Source: Weeksellaceae bacterium
Lineage (GTDB): Bacteria; Bacteroidota; Bacteroidia; Flavobacteriales; Weeksellaceae
DNA: 64,000 nt
Direction: 5' to 3'
Assembly: GCA_949788275.1 (NCBI GenBank)
Contig: OX460916.1
Location: 1,860,001 to 1,924,000 of the forward strand
Both the position numbers and the translations under genes were made by a program. The notes beneath the pieces were generated by a model. That model saw only the letters and a program-made list of their open reading frames with translations. It was not told the origin of the DNA and ran no database searches. Below, piece by piece: positions 26,123 through 35,625 of this stretch. Each line of letters starts with the position of its first letter. Position 1 is the first letter of the stretch.

Positions 26123-26821
26123 ATGGAAATAAATTTATACTTTACTAAATTATTAGATAAGTCTAAAGAAATATCAACTATTACACTCGAAAATTTCTCA
26201 AAAGAACTTTCAAAAAGTCATTACAAATACGGTTTTTTATTCGATTTTATACAAGAAATAGAAGAAGCCGGAGAAGAATCTTGTGCACTAAAAAATGCTA
26301 TATCACAAATAGAAGCAAGTATATATTGTCTAACTGTAGGTTTGTATAGACAAGCGTACTCCTCATTACGTTTGGGTTTCGAATTAGGATTGGGATCAAT
26401 ACAATTTTCTACAAATAAGCTTGAATTTATGGAATGGCAATTGGGTAAACAAGATGTAAAATGGAGTAAAATTATTGATGAAGAAAATGGTATAATTTCA
26501 AAAAGATATTTTGATGTTTTTTTTCCAGAATTAAATTCAATTTCTAATATATATAATTCATCATCTAAATCTGTTTATAGAAGATTGTCGGAGTTTGTCC
26601 ATGGTAATAACGAAACTTGGAACAAAGATGGTTTAGAATTAAATTATAACGATAAATTAATTAATAATTATTTTTCATATTTCGAAACAATAGTGGAAAT
26701 TCTATTGGTTTGTTTATGTATGAGATATCTCAAAAAATTACCTAAGGATAAAATGGATTTTCTTCTTTCTGAAATTTCTCACATAGATGAAATTAGATTA
26801 TATTTAGGAGGTCCAAAATAA
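26123..26821 (+). CDS. HEPN-like protein, partner of the downstream ATPase
   Basis: A 232-residue helical protein. LYRQAYSSLRLGFELGLGSI and VYRRLSEFVHGNNE give the shape of HEPN-type RNases/toxins, where an Arg-x(4-6)-His motif (here RLSEFVH) cuts RNA. The family is not certain. It shares one cassette with a P-loop ATPase 11 bases downstream. A two-gene cassette with a HEPN-like and an ATPase gene suggests a conflict or toxin-antitoxin-like system; that is inference. Confidence 0.55.
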   Translation: MEINLYFTKLLDKSKEISTITLENFSKELSKSHYKYGFLFDFIQEIEEAGEESCALKNAISQIEASIYCLTVGLYRQAYSSLRLGFELGLGSIQFSTNKLEFMEWQLGKQDVKWSKIIDEENGIISKRYFDVFFPELNSISNIYNSSSKSVYRRLSEFVHGNNETWNKDGLELNYNDKLINNYFSYFETIVEILLVCLCMRYLKKLPKDKMDFLLSEISHIDEIRLYLGGPK

Positions 26822-26832
26822 TATACAAAAAT

Positions 26833-28449
26833 ATGTCAACATTTTACTTAAGAACTGAAAGTATTAAACCTGAAGAAATAAAACAACTTTCGGTAATTAA
26901 TGACCAGGACAAAAACTTAATAAAAAATTTAATATTACCTGATCCTTGCTTATTAGAAGGTTCTAGAGGAACCGGTAAATCATTTATATTAAGATTAGCA
27001 GAATTAGAAATTAATGAAAATTATAAAAATGCTATATGTGTTTATATGTCATTTAATATTAGTTCATTAATTGACACTGATGATCATTTACAGTTTTATC
27101 ATTGGATGTTAGCTAAAACTCTAAAATCACTATTAAACTCTCTAAGAAAAAAAGGTATTGTAATTAATAATGATTCAGCATCTCTCCTTAGTAATGACAC
27201 TAATGAAAACTCAGAAGAAATTAGTTTAAATCTAAAAAATATAATTAAACTCTATGAAAATTCATTCAGAGGTAAATCAGATATAAATATTGATAGTTTA
27301 CCAGACATAGAAGATGTTAAAGAAGCAATTGAAATTATTTGTAAAGAAAATAATTTAGAACGTATTTACTTTATGTTTGATGAAGCAGCTCACGTTTTTA
27401 GACCAGAACAACAAAGACAATTTTTTAGTTTATTTAAAGATTTACGTTCACCATACATAACTTGTAATGCGGCTATTTATCCAGGTGTAACATATTTTGG
27501 AAATTCTTTTGAACCACTGCATGATTGTATTTATTTAAAATTAGAGAGAGACGTAAGAGATAGTGATTACATTGAATATTTCAAACAAATAGTTTTCAAA
27601 CAAGCTGATGAAAATTTAAAAAATATAATTAAAACACAATTAGGTTATTTCATCACATTAGCATTATCAGCAGGAGGAAATCCAAGGTTTTTATTAAACA
27701 CTATAAGAGATATTCAAACATTTAATTCATCTACCATAGAACAAGTTTTAAAGAATTTTTATAGAATAAAAATTTGGGCAGAACATACTGACTTGGGTGA
27801 AAAATATTTTGGACATAAAGGTTTAATTGATTGGGGAAGAGATTTTTTAGAAAATAGTGTAATTCCTGCAATACAGCGATATAATACGACACGAATTGAA
27901 ACTGGCAAAAATGAATCAACAATTTATTTTTGGGTACATAAAGATTCACCAGAAACAGTGAAAGAGTCATTACGATTACTTACATATACAGGAATTATTA
28001 GAAAAATTGATTCTGGTATTAGAGCAACAAAGGCGCAATTAGGTGATAGATATGAAGTAAAATATGGTTGTATCTTAAGTTTAGATGCAAAACCATTAAC
28101 TTATTCTAAAGATTTTTTCCCAAATCTCACAATTACTAAATTTCCAGAATTTGGTAAAAATAGTCCGGCTTATAATAGTGTTAAAGATTTAGCTAACGTA
28201 ATTAACGATGATGAAAAAGTTTTTAAAGAATCATTAAATAACATATTAGCAAAGCCTATTGATGTATTGCAATTATTAACTAAATGGCAAAAAAGTAAAC
28301 TTAAAGAGGCGAATATTAAAACAATTTTTGATTTACATAATAAAACGGAAGCAGACTTAATTGATAAAATTTATAATGTTGGTCCTGCTCGTGCAAGATT
28401 AATGAAAACTGCTGTTGATGCTGAGTTATTAGAATACATCTCAGGATAA
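26833..28449 (+). CDS. P-loop ATPase (ORC/STAND-like) with C-terminal helix-hairpin-helix
   Basis: A 538-residue ATPase. Walker A is EGSRGTGKS (about residues 42-50); Walker B is IYFMFDEAAHVF, followed by a sensor-like YITCNAAIYPG and GGNPRFLLNTI. The last 60 residues (LTKWQKSKLKEANIKTIFDL ... IYNVGPARARLMK) resemble a helix-hairpin-helix DNA-binding unit. I do not know a named family. It probably acts with the HEPN-like protein encoded just upstream, as sensor or regulator. The two genes share one cassette bounded by GTTAGCGG and CCACTAAC. Confidence 0.6.
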   Translation: MSTFYLRTESIKPEEIKQLSVINDQDKNLIKNLILPDPCLLEGSRGTGKSFILRLAELEINENYKNAICVYMSFNISSLIDTDDHLQFYHWMLAKTLKSLLNSLRKKGIVINNDSASLLSNDTNENSEEISLNLKNIIKLYENSFRGKSDINIDSLPDIEDVKEAIEIICKENNLERIYFMFDEAAHVFRPEQQRQFFSLFKDLRSPYITCNAAIYPGVTYFGNSFEPLHDCIYLKLERDVRDSDYIEYFKQIVFKQADENLKNIIKTQLGYFITLALSAGGNPRFLLNTIRDIQTFNSSTIEQVLKNFYRIKIWAEHTDLGEKYFGHKGLIDWGRDFLENSVIPAIQRYNTTRIETGKNESTIYFWVHKDSPETVKESLRLLTYTGIIRKIDSGIRATKAQLGDRYEVKYGCILSLDAKPLTYSKDFFPNLTITKFPEFGKNSPAYNSVKDLANVINDDEKVFKESLNNILAKPIDVLQLLTKWQKSKLKEANIKTIFDLHNKTEADLIDKIYNVGPARARLMKTAVDAELLEYISG

Positions 28450-28456
28450 TAAAAAC

Positions 28457-28656
28457 TTCCACTAACATCGTATTGGCAAAATGGCGGGTTAAGCGAAAAA
28501 TTAAAAGTTTCTCCTTTTTTTTGTCGCAACAGCCTTTTATATTTCCTTATTTCATAGATTTATAAAATAATAAAAGGCTGATGCTTAGCTTAGTGTAAAA
28601 TTGGAAGATTAGGCTTTCTAATCCGCCACTATCGCCAACAAGCGAACCGTTATGCA
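28457..28656 (+). repeat. attC-like cassette junction 2
   Basis: Outer left TTCCACTAAC (ends 28466), TCGTATTGGCAAAATGGCGGG; centre with CCTTTTAT...ATAAAAGG as in junction 1; CCGCCACTATCGCCAACAAGC; outer right GTTATGC (28649-28655). The left outer arm mirrors the start of the cassette before it, while GTTATGCACC belongs to the next cassette. Confidence 0.7.
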
Positions 28657-28686
28657 CCATTTTATAACAACCCTACGAAAGAAAAA

Positions 28687-29337
28687 GTGACGAAAGAAAA
28701 ACGATACGAAATATTAAATGCTTTGCCGACTTATGGACCGATGTATGTTCCTGTGACCGACAATGGTGAACCTTTCTATTCCGAAGGATTTCCTGTTCGC
28801 TTTTACAGGACAGATGGAACTGAGTGGATCGCTAACTTTCAACCGGGTTGGACAGACTTAAAACAAATTATAGAGTTTGACAAAAATCAAAACTTATTGG
28901 TTATAGCTTGTGGAACTTGCTATATAATGAACCCAAACGACACAAAACCAATTCAAGTTTTTGGAGTTGGTTATAGTGACATCTTTAGTGCAAGTAACGA
29001 CAGACTTGTTTTGCAAGATCAAACCGACCTGACAATTATTGAGTCTGACGGAACTCATTGGGAAACAGAAAGAATTTCGTGGGACGGATTAGCTGAAATT
29101 AAAGTTGAGAATACTTTGGTATCAGGACTTGCGTATAATCCTATGCATGATTCCGACGAATGGGTTGAGTTCAACTATGACCTTGACACCAAAATTTTGA
29201 CAGGTGGAAGTTATCATTCATTTGAGAACAAAAGCCTTGGTGAAAAATATGGTGATAAAAAATTTGCTTGCGCTTGTTATGCCTACAGGACGTTTAGAGA
29301 AAAACCTAATGGTTCATCTGACATTTGTGGAGTGTGA
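28687..29337 (+). CDS. Cassette protein of unknown function, possibly truncated by a TGA
   Basis: A 216-residue protein starting with GTG; no ATG is close. It is rich in beta-strand-like stretches (FYRTDGTEWIANFQPGWTDL, NRLVL-like repeats, GTHWETERISWDG), suggesting a WD/propeller-like or immunity-type fold. I do not recognise it. The same frame continues past the TGA at 29335-29337 for 34 more residues (FWKDNPIQLDDLNYEG ... FSIIF) to a TAA at 29440, so the TGA may be a nonsense mutation. The 3' junction of this cassette is missing; an IS256 remnant follows. Confidence 0.55.
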   Translation: MTKEKRYEILNALPTYGPMYVPVTDNGEPFYSEGFPVRFYRTDGTEWIANFQPGWTDLKQIIEFDKNQNLLVIACGTCYIMNPNDTKPIQVFGVGYSDIFSASNDRLVLQDQTDLTIIESDGTHWETERISWDGLAEIKVENTLVSGLAYNPMHDSDEWVEFNYDLDTKILTGGSYHSFENKSLGEKYGDKKFACACYAYRTFREKPNGSSDICGV

Positions 29338-29451
29338 TTTTGGAAAGACAACCCAATACAGCTTGACGACCTGAACTATGAAGGTGGTGCAAATAGAGTT
29401 TCATTAAAACAAGGACAAAAGAATTTTTCTATCATTTTCTAAGGCTTTTAA

Positions 29452-29950
29452 TCTATCATTGCACAGCAGATATTCTTGCCTGGTAAAATCGTCCATTAGA
29501 AGCTGTTTATTTAATCGTTTGGATGGATGGTATTGTCTTTAAAGTTAGAGAAGGTTCTAAGGTCATAAATAAAACGATCTACATTGCTGTTAGCTAAAAC
29601 GAAATGGACGTAAAGAAGTTTTAGGTCTGTGGTTAGCTAAAATAAATAATTTTCCCTCTGGATTAAATTCTTTCCTACTCTTTTCCTTGAATCTAAAACA
29701 CAAATATGTGTGGTACATCAACTGCAAAGCAATCACCATTACAATAAAAAATAGTCTATACCTATAAAAAATTACGGAGTAATCATTGATCAATTTTTAA
29801 TCCTAACCCAAGTTGTAGCTTTAGACTTACACACTTTAAGAGACACTGCCATAAAACTACCCGAACTAACAGAAGAAGACAAAGATTTTAAAAGTAGATA
29901 AGCTCAGAACCTTTCAAAATACCCATTAAAATCGCTTTGGACCACCTACA
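29452..29950 (+). pseudogene. IS256 family transposase remnant A
   Basis: ADILAW, NRPL.AVYLIVWMDG.VFKVREG.KVINKTIYIAV and LGLWLAKI, the central part of a mutator-type transposase, appear in broken frames with stop codons. The end AAGAGACACTGCCATAAAA recurs at other remnants. Non-functional. From about 29463 on it is a near-copy of 33845-34380. Confidence 0.75.
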
Positions 29951-29969
29951 CGTTCTCTCTTTAAACTAG

Positions 29970-30332
29970 ACAAATTCATACACTTTTTTAATTGCTCCTA
30001 CCAAAGGCACTAATATTATCTTGAACAACTTTTACATTCATAAAAGCTTCTATTTCAGCAATAGGAATTTTTTAAGCCTATGCCATTCATTGGCTTATAT
30101 ACTCTTGCGCATAACTGTAATAGTATTTAATTATGTTATTAGCATATCGTTGTAATTGTAATCGGTTATATGAGGTTTTTAGAATTGTTTCGCTATCTAT
30201 AAAAAATCACTTACTAAGTACCTAATTCCCAAAAAACTAATTATATTCGTGGCATATTTACGAAATAGATATATTGGTATAGTTTTACGATACTGTATTG
30301 TACTTTTGTTTCGTGAAAAAGTAATGTTATGG
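29970..30332 (+). promoter_or_regulatory. Array leader 2b with GTTATGG core
   Basis: Second copy of the long leader: ATTCATACACTTTTTTAATTG, the corrupted FMNVKVVQDNIS remnant (minus strand), TTATGTTATTAGCATATCG, TTTACGAAATAG, GTTTTACGATACTG, TACTTTTG (a TAnnTTTG match), TTTCGTGAAAAA, ending GTTATGG (30326-30332). The next ATG is 29 bases on. Confidence 0.55.
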
Positions 30333-30361
30333 GCAATTAAAAAAAATAGACAACTTAAAGA

Positions 30362-33300
30362 ATGGAAATTGGATTAATAGAATGGTTTGATGATAGTAAA
30401 GGATTCGGACTGATAAAAACAGCCGACAACAATGAAGTGTTTTTACATTTTTCAAATTGGAAAGATTCAAGGAACCTCAATACTGAAAACAAAATACCAA
30501 TTCTATTCAATATTGGTTTTCAAAGAAATAAGAATACTGCATTAGATTGTAAATATTTTGATAAAAACAATTCAAATGATTGGCAAACACTTTCCTCTAT
30601 TAAAGAGCATAATTTTATAGTAAAGGTAAAATACTCTGAATTCAATTTACTTCAACTTACATTCAACTCATTGAATGCTGATTTCGATATTTCTATAGTG
30701 AAAGATTTTTTTATTGAAGGAGTAGAAGATCTATCAGAAAGTGAACTTCTCGAAAAGCATAATTGGATATATAAAACTTATCAAAACACAAAAATTGACA
30801 GTCTCAAAATTCTTCTTCTAAAAATTATAAATTTTCGAATTAATAAACTTAGTAACTCTCAAATACTCCAATTTTGGAAAGAGAAAATTTTAACTGATTT
30901 TGAACCAAGCGATTCCATATTAACACATTGTTACAAGGAAATTGAAATAATAGAGTTGAAATCAATTCAAAAACTTGAAACAAGAAACATTATTATAATC
31001 AAGAAAGCACAAAACTTAGCTGAAAATTTCAACCTTCCAGATTTCCTAAATTTTGACCAAATTTTAAAAATAATTGATGCCGAAAACTTCAGAGCAAAAA
31101 TAACAAGGGACTTAACAAAAATTGCGAAATCACATTATCTCGAAATAGTAAATCAAAAAATAGATGATTCAACAAGAAACGAAACAATCTCTATTTGGGA
31201 TTTAAAAAAAATAATTTCTGAACAACCAACTTTTTTAGATGATGAGATTATAAATTCAATAAAAAAAGAACTTGAAAAAAAAATCATACAAAATGGTTCA
31301 TTTAGAATAGTAATAAACAGTTGGAATGAAAACCTATTAGAACTAAATAATGATTTTATAAAAGCAAAAGTCAAAGAACAAAATCCAAATGATTTAGAAT
31401 ATTTCTTGAATTTCGAGAATGCCAATACCGAGCAAATAGATATTGTACTAGAACAGTTATTAAAATTAGATGAATACGAAATAGTTTTAGATAAATCTAA
31501 ATTTCATTATGTCGAATTATTTGAAAAATACGATAAAATTATATTCAATCGCTTAGAGGAAAAAGAATACTTTGCTTTTTGGAAACTAAAAAAAGGTAAG
31601 ATTCTTCCCGAAAATCATTTAAAAACATACCTAAATCATAATGAGGATTATTACCGTGAGCTAGATGATTGGTTACTTAAAAAAACAATATCAAAAGAAG
31701 ATGCGAAGAAAATTTTGTTCTCAAATATCCAAGAAACAAAAACAATAAATAGCCGATTTGACTTTTACACTTTATACAATTCTGTTAAATCAATTATTTC
31801 AATTGATAACAATTCTATCAGTTCTTTAATTTCATTACAAAACACTTGTATTCCTTTAATTTTATGGCACTTAAAAATTATTGAAGAATTAGATTTTGAA
31901 ACACTAAAAGGAAAGTTTATTTACTTTAAGCCAAATGAGCAAGTAAACATTTTCAAAAGGTTATTTTATTTAAAACACAATCAACAGATAGATTTCGATT
32001 TAGAAAAACTTGATGAGATACTAAGAGCAGATGTGGACTTGTATTTATCGAATGAGCAGTACAATAACGATTTTGTTCTTGATATTTCTACCCATATAAT
32101 AATTGAATATTTAAAGTCTTATGTAAAAACAGGAAACTTTGTTTTCGAAAGTGATTTGATTCTAAAAGATTTAAAAAATAATAGTGATAAAAAATTCAAA
32201 ATTGAGCATTATTTTGATAAATGTAAAGGAAGATTAACGGCAGGTTGGGATTGGAATACGGAAGGAAAAATAACCCAAGTTTTTTATGGCGAAGGTCAAT
32301 TTTATTATGCTATAGAATTTGAGCCAGGAAGACAATCAGAAGGTAAAAATTATTATGGCAGTTATACTTATTTTGACAAAAACCCAAACTTTGAAAATCT
32401 AAAAGAAGAAGTAAAAAAGATACCAAAAAGAAAATGGAATCCCGATAAAAATCATTGGGGAGTTCCTTCCTCAAACAAGGAAGATGTTTATTTATTTGCC
32501 AAAAAAAATAGATTCTTCATAGAACTAAAGGACAGAAAACATTATGATAACAACATTCACTTAGTTCAGTTTACAAGAAATATACGTGAAGGGAAAAAGG
32601 TTTCTTCAGAAAAAAACATTCCTTCGGGAATAGTTTACTGTGAAGGCAGAAAAGCTAATAAAGAACATAACAAATTTAAAAGAGAATTTTGGTGGTGTTG
32701 TAACCAAGAATGCTTTAACAATTCTTGTGATAGTCATATGACAAAAGATTTTGATAACACTTTATCAAGTCAAAATAAAGACATTTGGGAAGAATATACT
32801 TTGTTAGATTTTTTACACATACTTAAAATTGACATTAGTAAAAATAATGGTATAGAACTTATTGAAGATGGCGATTACTTTGAATTCTTGGGCCATATCA
32901 ATGCTTTTAATAGACTTTTGGAAAGACTTTACTGCGAAGAATGTAATCATTTAATATATCCAAAAGATACTTCTCATTTTGCTTTATTTAGAGATATTAG
33001 ATTTTATTGCATAGAAGAAACTTGTTCTAAAAAACACGAAGAAATTTATCTAAATAATTGTTTATATGGCGAGTGCAAAACTATAATAGATAGTAGAATT
33101 TCAAAGAGGTGTAAACACGGCCTTTTCATTTGTCATAATTGTGGCACTTGTTGCTCAGAAGATCTATTCAAAAGAAGATTATCCAATTTGAACAAAGTAG
33201 GCGGTTATATTCACGAAGAATTAATAGATAATGTTGAAAAACAAAATGGACACTTAGAAAAGAAGGAATATTATTGTTACAAGTGTTCAGGTATGATGAC

Positions 33301-33469
33301 CGAAATAAATGAAAACACTTATCAATGCACAGAATGTAAAGTTGAATATGATTTAGATAAGTTTAAATGGCTTTATAGAAAATGGAAACAAACTAATCGG
33401 AGAAGAGGTGATTATCCGATTTATCAGCAGAACAGAAATAATAACGAAGAGGATAATTTCCCATTCTGA
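30362..33469 (+). CDS. Large cold-shock-domain / zinc-ribbon protein of unknown function
   Basis: A 1035-residue protein, by far the largest cassette gene. Residues 1-45 form a cold-shock-like domain (GLIEWFDDSKGFGLI ... VFLHFS). A long helical middle follows. Near residues 690-720 IPKRKWNPDKNHWGVPS resembles the HARP motif of SMARCAL1-like proteins. The last 270 residues hold several zinc-ribbon pairs: CNQECFNNSC, CEECNHL, CKHGLFICHNCGTCC, CYKCSGMM...YQCTECK. RNA or single-stranded DNA binding is likely. I know no named family; an anti-invader role is a guess from its setting. Confidence 0.55.
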   Translation: MEIGLIEWFDDSKGFGLIKTADNNEVFLHFSNWKDSRNLNTENKIPILFNIGFQRNKNTALDCKYFDKNNSNDWQTLSSIKEHNFIVKVKYSEFNLLQLTFNSLNADFDISIVKDFFIEGVEDLSESELLEKHNWIYKTYQNTKIDSLKILLLKIINFRINKLSNSQILQFWKEKILTDFEPSDSILTHCYKEIEIIELKSIQKLETRNIIIIKKAQNLAENFNLPDFLNFDQILKIIDAENFRAKITRDLTKIAKSHYLEIVNQKIDDSTRNETISIWDLKKIISEQPTFLDDEIINSIKKELEKKIIQNGSFRIVINSWNENLLELNNDFIKAKVKEQNPNDLEYFLNFENANTEQIDIVLEQLLKLDEYEIVLDKSKFHYVELFEKYDKIIFNRLEEKEYFAFWKLKKGKILPENHLKTYLNHNEDYYRELDDWLLKKTISKEDAKKILFSNIQETKTINSRFDFYTLYNSVKSIISIDNNSISSLISLQNTCIPLILWHLKIIEELDFETLKGKFIYFKPNEQVNIFKRLFYLKHNQQIDFDLEKLDEILRADVDLYLSNEQYNNDFVLDISTHIIIEYLKSYVKTGNFVFESDLILKDLKNNSDKKFKIEHYFDKCKGRLTAGWDWNTEGKITQVFYGEGQFYYAIEFEPGRQSEGKNYYGSYTYFDKNPNFENLKEEVKKIPKRKWNPDKNHWGVPSSNKEDVYLFAKKNRFFIELKDRKHYDNNIHLVQFTRNIREGKKVSSEKNIPSGIVYCEGRKANKEHNKFKREFWWCCNQECFNNSCDSHMTKDFDNTLSSQNKDIWEEYTLLDFLHILKIDISKNNGIELIEDGDYFEFLGHINAFNRLLERLYCEECNHLIYPKDTSHFALFRDIRFYCIEETCSKKHEEIYLNNCLYGECKTIIDSRISKRCKHGLFICHNCGTCCSEDLFKRRLSNLNKVGGYIHEELIDNVEKQNGHLEKKEYYCYKCSGMMTEINENTYQCTECKVEYDLDKFKWLYRKWKQTNRRRGDYPIYQQNRNNNEEDNFPF

Positions 33470-33483
33470 AAATAAAAATAAAA

Positions 33484-33515
33484 GACCATAACAAGGTATT
33501 GCCAAAAGCGTGGGA
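33484..33515 (+). repeat. attC-like junction 3, left half only
   Basis: GACCATAACAAGGTATTGCC, AAAAGCGTGGG: the expected outer arm and inner arm. The right half has been replaced by an IS256 remnant. CCATAAC mirrors the cassette start GTTATGG. Confidence 0.6.
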
Positions 33516-34380
33516 TTGAAAAACTACTAGAAGGCGAATTAGATGCTCTCCTGGATTACAGTAAGCATGATTTACGAAAAGATAAAAATACGCGTAACGG
33601 TTATTCTACAAAAAAGATAAAAACCAGTTATGGAGAAGATCAAATTAAGGTACCAAGGGATCGTGATATTAGTTTCAATCCAATGCTTATCCCAAAGCGA
33701 AAAAGTATAGTAGAAGGTCTAGAAAACGTTATTGTATCACTTTATGCTAAAGGAATGTCAGTTTCTGATATAGAAGAACAAATAAGAGAAGTGTATAATT
33801 TTGACGTCTCACAATCTACGATTTCTCGTATAACGGATGCTGTTACAGCAGATATTCTTGCCTGGTAAAATCGTCCATTAAAAGCTGTTTATTTAATCGT
33901 TTGGATGGATGTATTGTCTTTAAAGTTAGAGAAGGTTTTATGGTCATAAATAAAACAATCTACATTGCTGTTAGACTAAAACGAGATGGACGTAAAGAAA
34001 TTTTAGGTCTGTGGTTAGCTAAAATAAATCATTTTTCTTCTGGATTAAATTCATTCCTTCTCTTTTCCCTGAATCTTAAACACGAGTATGTCTGGTACAT
34101 CAACTGCGAAGCAATCACCATTACAATAAAAAATAGTCTATACCTGTAAAAAATTACGGAGTAATCGTTGATCAATTTTTAATCCTATATCAAAAAAGAG
34201 TTAGACTATAGTTTTTAATCCTAACCCAAGTTGTGGCTTTAGACTTACACACTTTAAGAGACAGTGCCACAAAACCACCCAAACTAGCAGAAGAAGACAA
34301 AGATTTTAAAAGTAGATAAGCTCAGAACCTTTCAAAAAAACGATTAAAATCGCTTTGGACCACCTACACGTTCTCTCTTT
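33512..34380 (+). pseudogene. IS256 family transposase remnant B
   Basis: In frame from about 33514: LLEGELDALLDYSKHDLRKD, NGYSTKKIKTSYGEDQIKVPRDRD, GMSVSDIEEQIREVYNFDVSQSTIS, ADILAW, then a TAA; next VFKVREGFMVINKTIYIAVRLKRDG, LGLWLAKI and further frameshifted debris. Typical mutator-type (IS256) order without a C-terminal catalytic end. From about 33845 onwards it duplicates remnant A. Confidence 0.82.
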
Positions 34381-34387
34381 AAACTAG

Positions 34388-34789
34388 ACAAATTCACAAA
34401 CTTTTTTAATTGCTCCTACCAAAGTCACTAATATTATCTTGAACGACTTTTACATTCATAAAATCCTCTATTTCAGCAATAGGAATTTCTCAACCCTATA
34501 ATATTGGCTCATATACTCTTGCGCATAACCACAATAGTATTTAATTATGTTATTAGCATATCATTGTAATTGTAATCGGTTTTGCAAAGTTTTTAGAATT
34601 GTTTCGCTAACCATATTTAGATGGTTTTATTTTAGAGCAAATCATTTCGCTATCCCTAAAATTATATTTATTAAAAACCTAATTTACAGATATTTAATTA
34701 TATTAGCGGGTAATTTAACGAAATGCGTATATAGGTGTTGTTTTGCGAAACTTCGATCTACTGTATTTCGTAAAAAAACAATGTTAGCG
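34388..34789 (+). promoter_or_regulatory. Array leader 2c with GTTAGCG core
   Basis: Third copy of the long leader, closest to 2a: GTAATTGTAATCGGTTTTGC, GTTTTTAGAATTGTTTCGCTA, TTTAACGAAATGCGTATATAG, TTTTGCGAAACTTCGATC, TACTGTATTTCGTAAAAAAA, ending GTTAGCG (34783-34789). TTTTGCGAAACT and TATTTCGTAAAA keep the inverted pairing seen in leader 1a. Confidence 0.58.
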
Positions 34790-34815
34790 GTAAGTTTAAA
34801 AAAACACTTCATAAA

Positions 34816-35622
34816 ATGAAAAACATCGATAAATACAAAGAAGATTTACAAACTTTAATTGATAAAGGTGATAAATTAGATCTCTCTATAAAACATGAAT
34901 GTCATAAAGAAAACGTCGAAGAACAAATTAAAGACGCACTAAAAGATGACAAAAAAGTAAAGGAGTATGTAAAAAAGATTCTTCCATTCAAGAAAGAATA
35001 TCAAATATGGTATTCAGAATCTCTTGTGTTGATAAAACAATTATTACCAGACAGACTTAATGATTTTATTCGATTATACGAAAAACCAAAAACGAGAAAA
35101 AGTATTGATTGTGGAAACTACGTAATGGAAGACTATTTACAAAACTTAACTATTAAAAGTGGATATGATTTAAAAGTTGGGCCTTCTGCTGCAATTAGTC
35201 AATTTGAACAGCAATTAAATATTCTAAAGTCAATAGAAAGACGATTTGAGAGTTCTCTTTATGATATTAGACAATTAGTTCAGGCAGATTTATTTGACAG
35301 TGAACTAGACACTGCAAAAGAACTAAATAAAAATAAATTTACAAGAGGTGCTGGTGCAATTGCTGGAGTAGTTCTCGAAAAACATTTGGGACAAGTATTG
35401 ATTAATCATAATCTAAAATCTACAAAAAAGAATTCTTCTATTTCTGATTTTAATGATATTTTAAAATCATCAAATATTTATGATACACCAACTTGGAGAA
35501 AAATACAGCATTTGGGTGATATTAGAAATTTGTGTGACCACAATAAAGAAAGAGATCCTAAACCAGAAGAAGTTGATGAACTTATTTTAGGAGTTGAAGC
35601 AATTATTAAAACTTTATATTAA
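34816..35622 (+). CDS. HEPN-domain-like cassette protein
   Basis: A 268-residue helical protein. The C-terminal third, FTRGAGAIAGVVLEKHLGQVL ... WRKIQHLGDIRNLCDHNKERDPKPEEV, has the layout of HEPN/DUF4145-like domains with the Arg-x4-His-like RNLCDH. This motif often marks RNases or their relatives. The N-terminal part is Lys/Asp-rich and unassigned. Single gene in a cassette bounded by GTTAGCGGTAAG and CCTACCGCTAAC, a nearly perfect mirror. Confidence 0.55.
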   Translation: MKNIDKYKEDLQTLIDKGDKLDLSIKHECHKENVEEQIKDALKDDKKVKEYVKKILPFKKEYQIWYSESLVLIKQLLPDRLNDFIRLYEKPKTRKSIDCGNYVMEDYLQNLTIKSGYDLKVGPSAAISQFEQQLNILKSIERRFESSLYDIRQLVQADLFDSELDTAKELNKNKFTRGAGAIAGVVLEKHLGQVLINHNLKSTKKNSSISDFNDILKSSNIYDTPTWRKIQHLGDIRNLCDHNKERDPKPEEVDELILGVEAIIKTLY

Positions 35623-35625
35623 AAA

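Noticed and set aside
34547-34819. 90-residue plus-strand ORF in leader 2c
   Set aside because: It reads through the conserved non-coding leader motifs and is not kept in the other leader copies.
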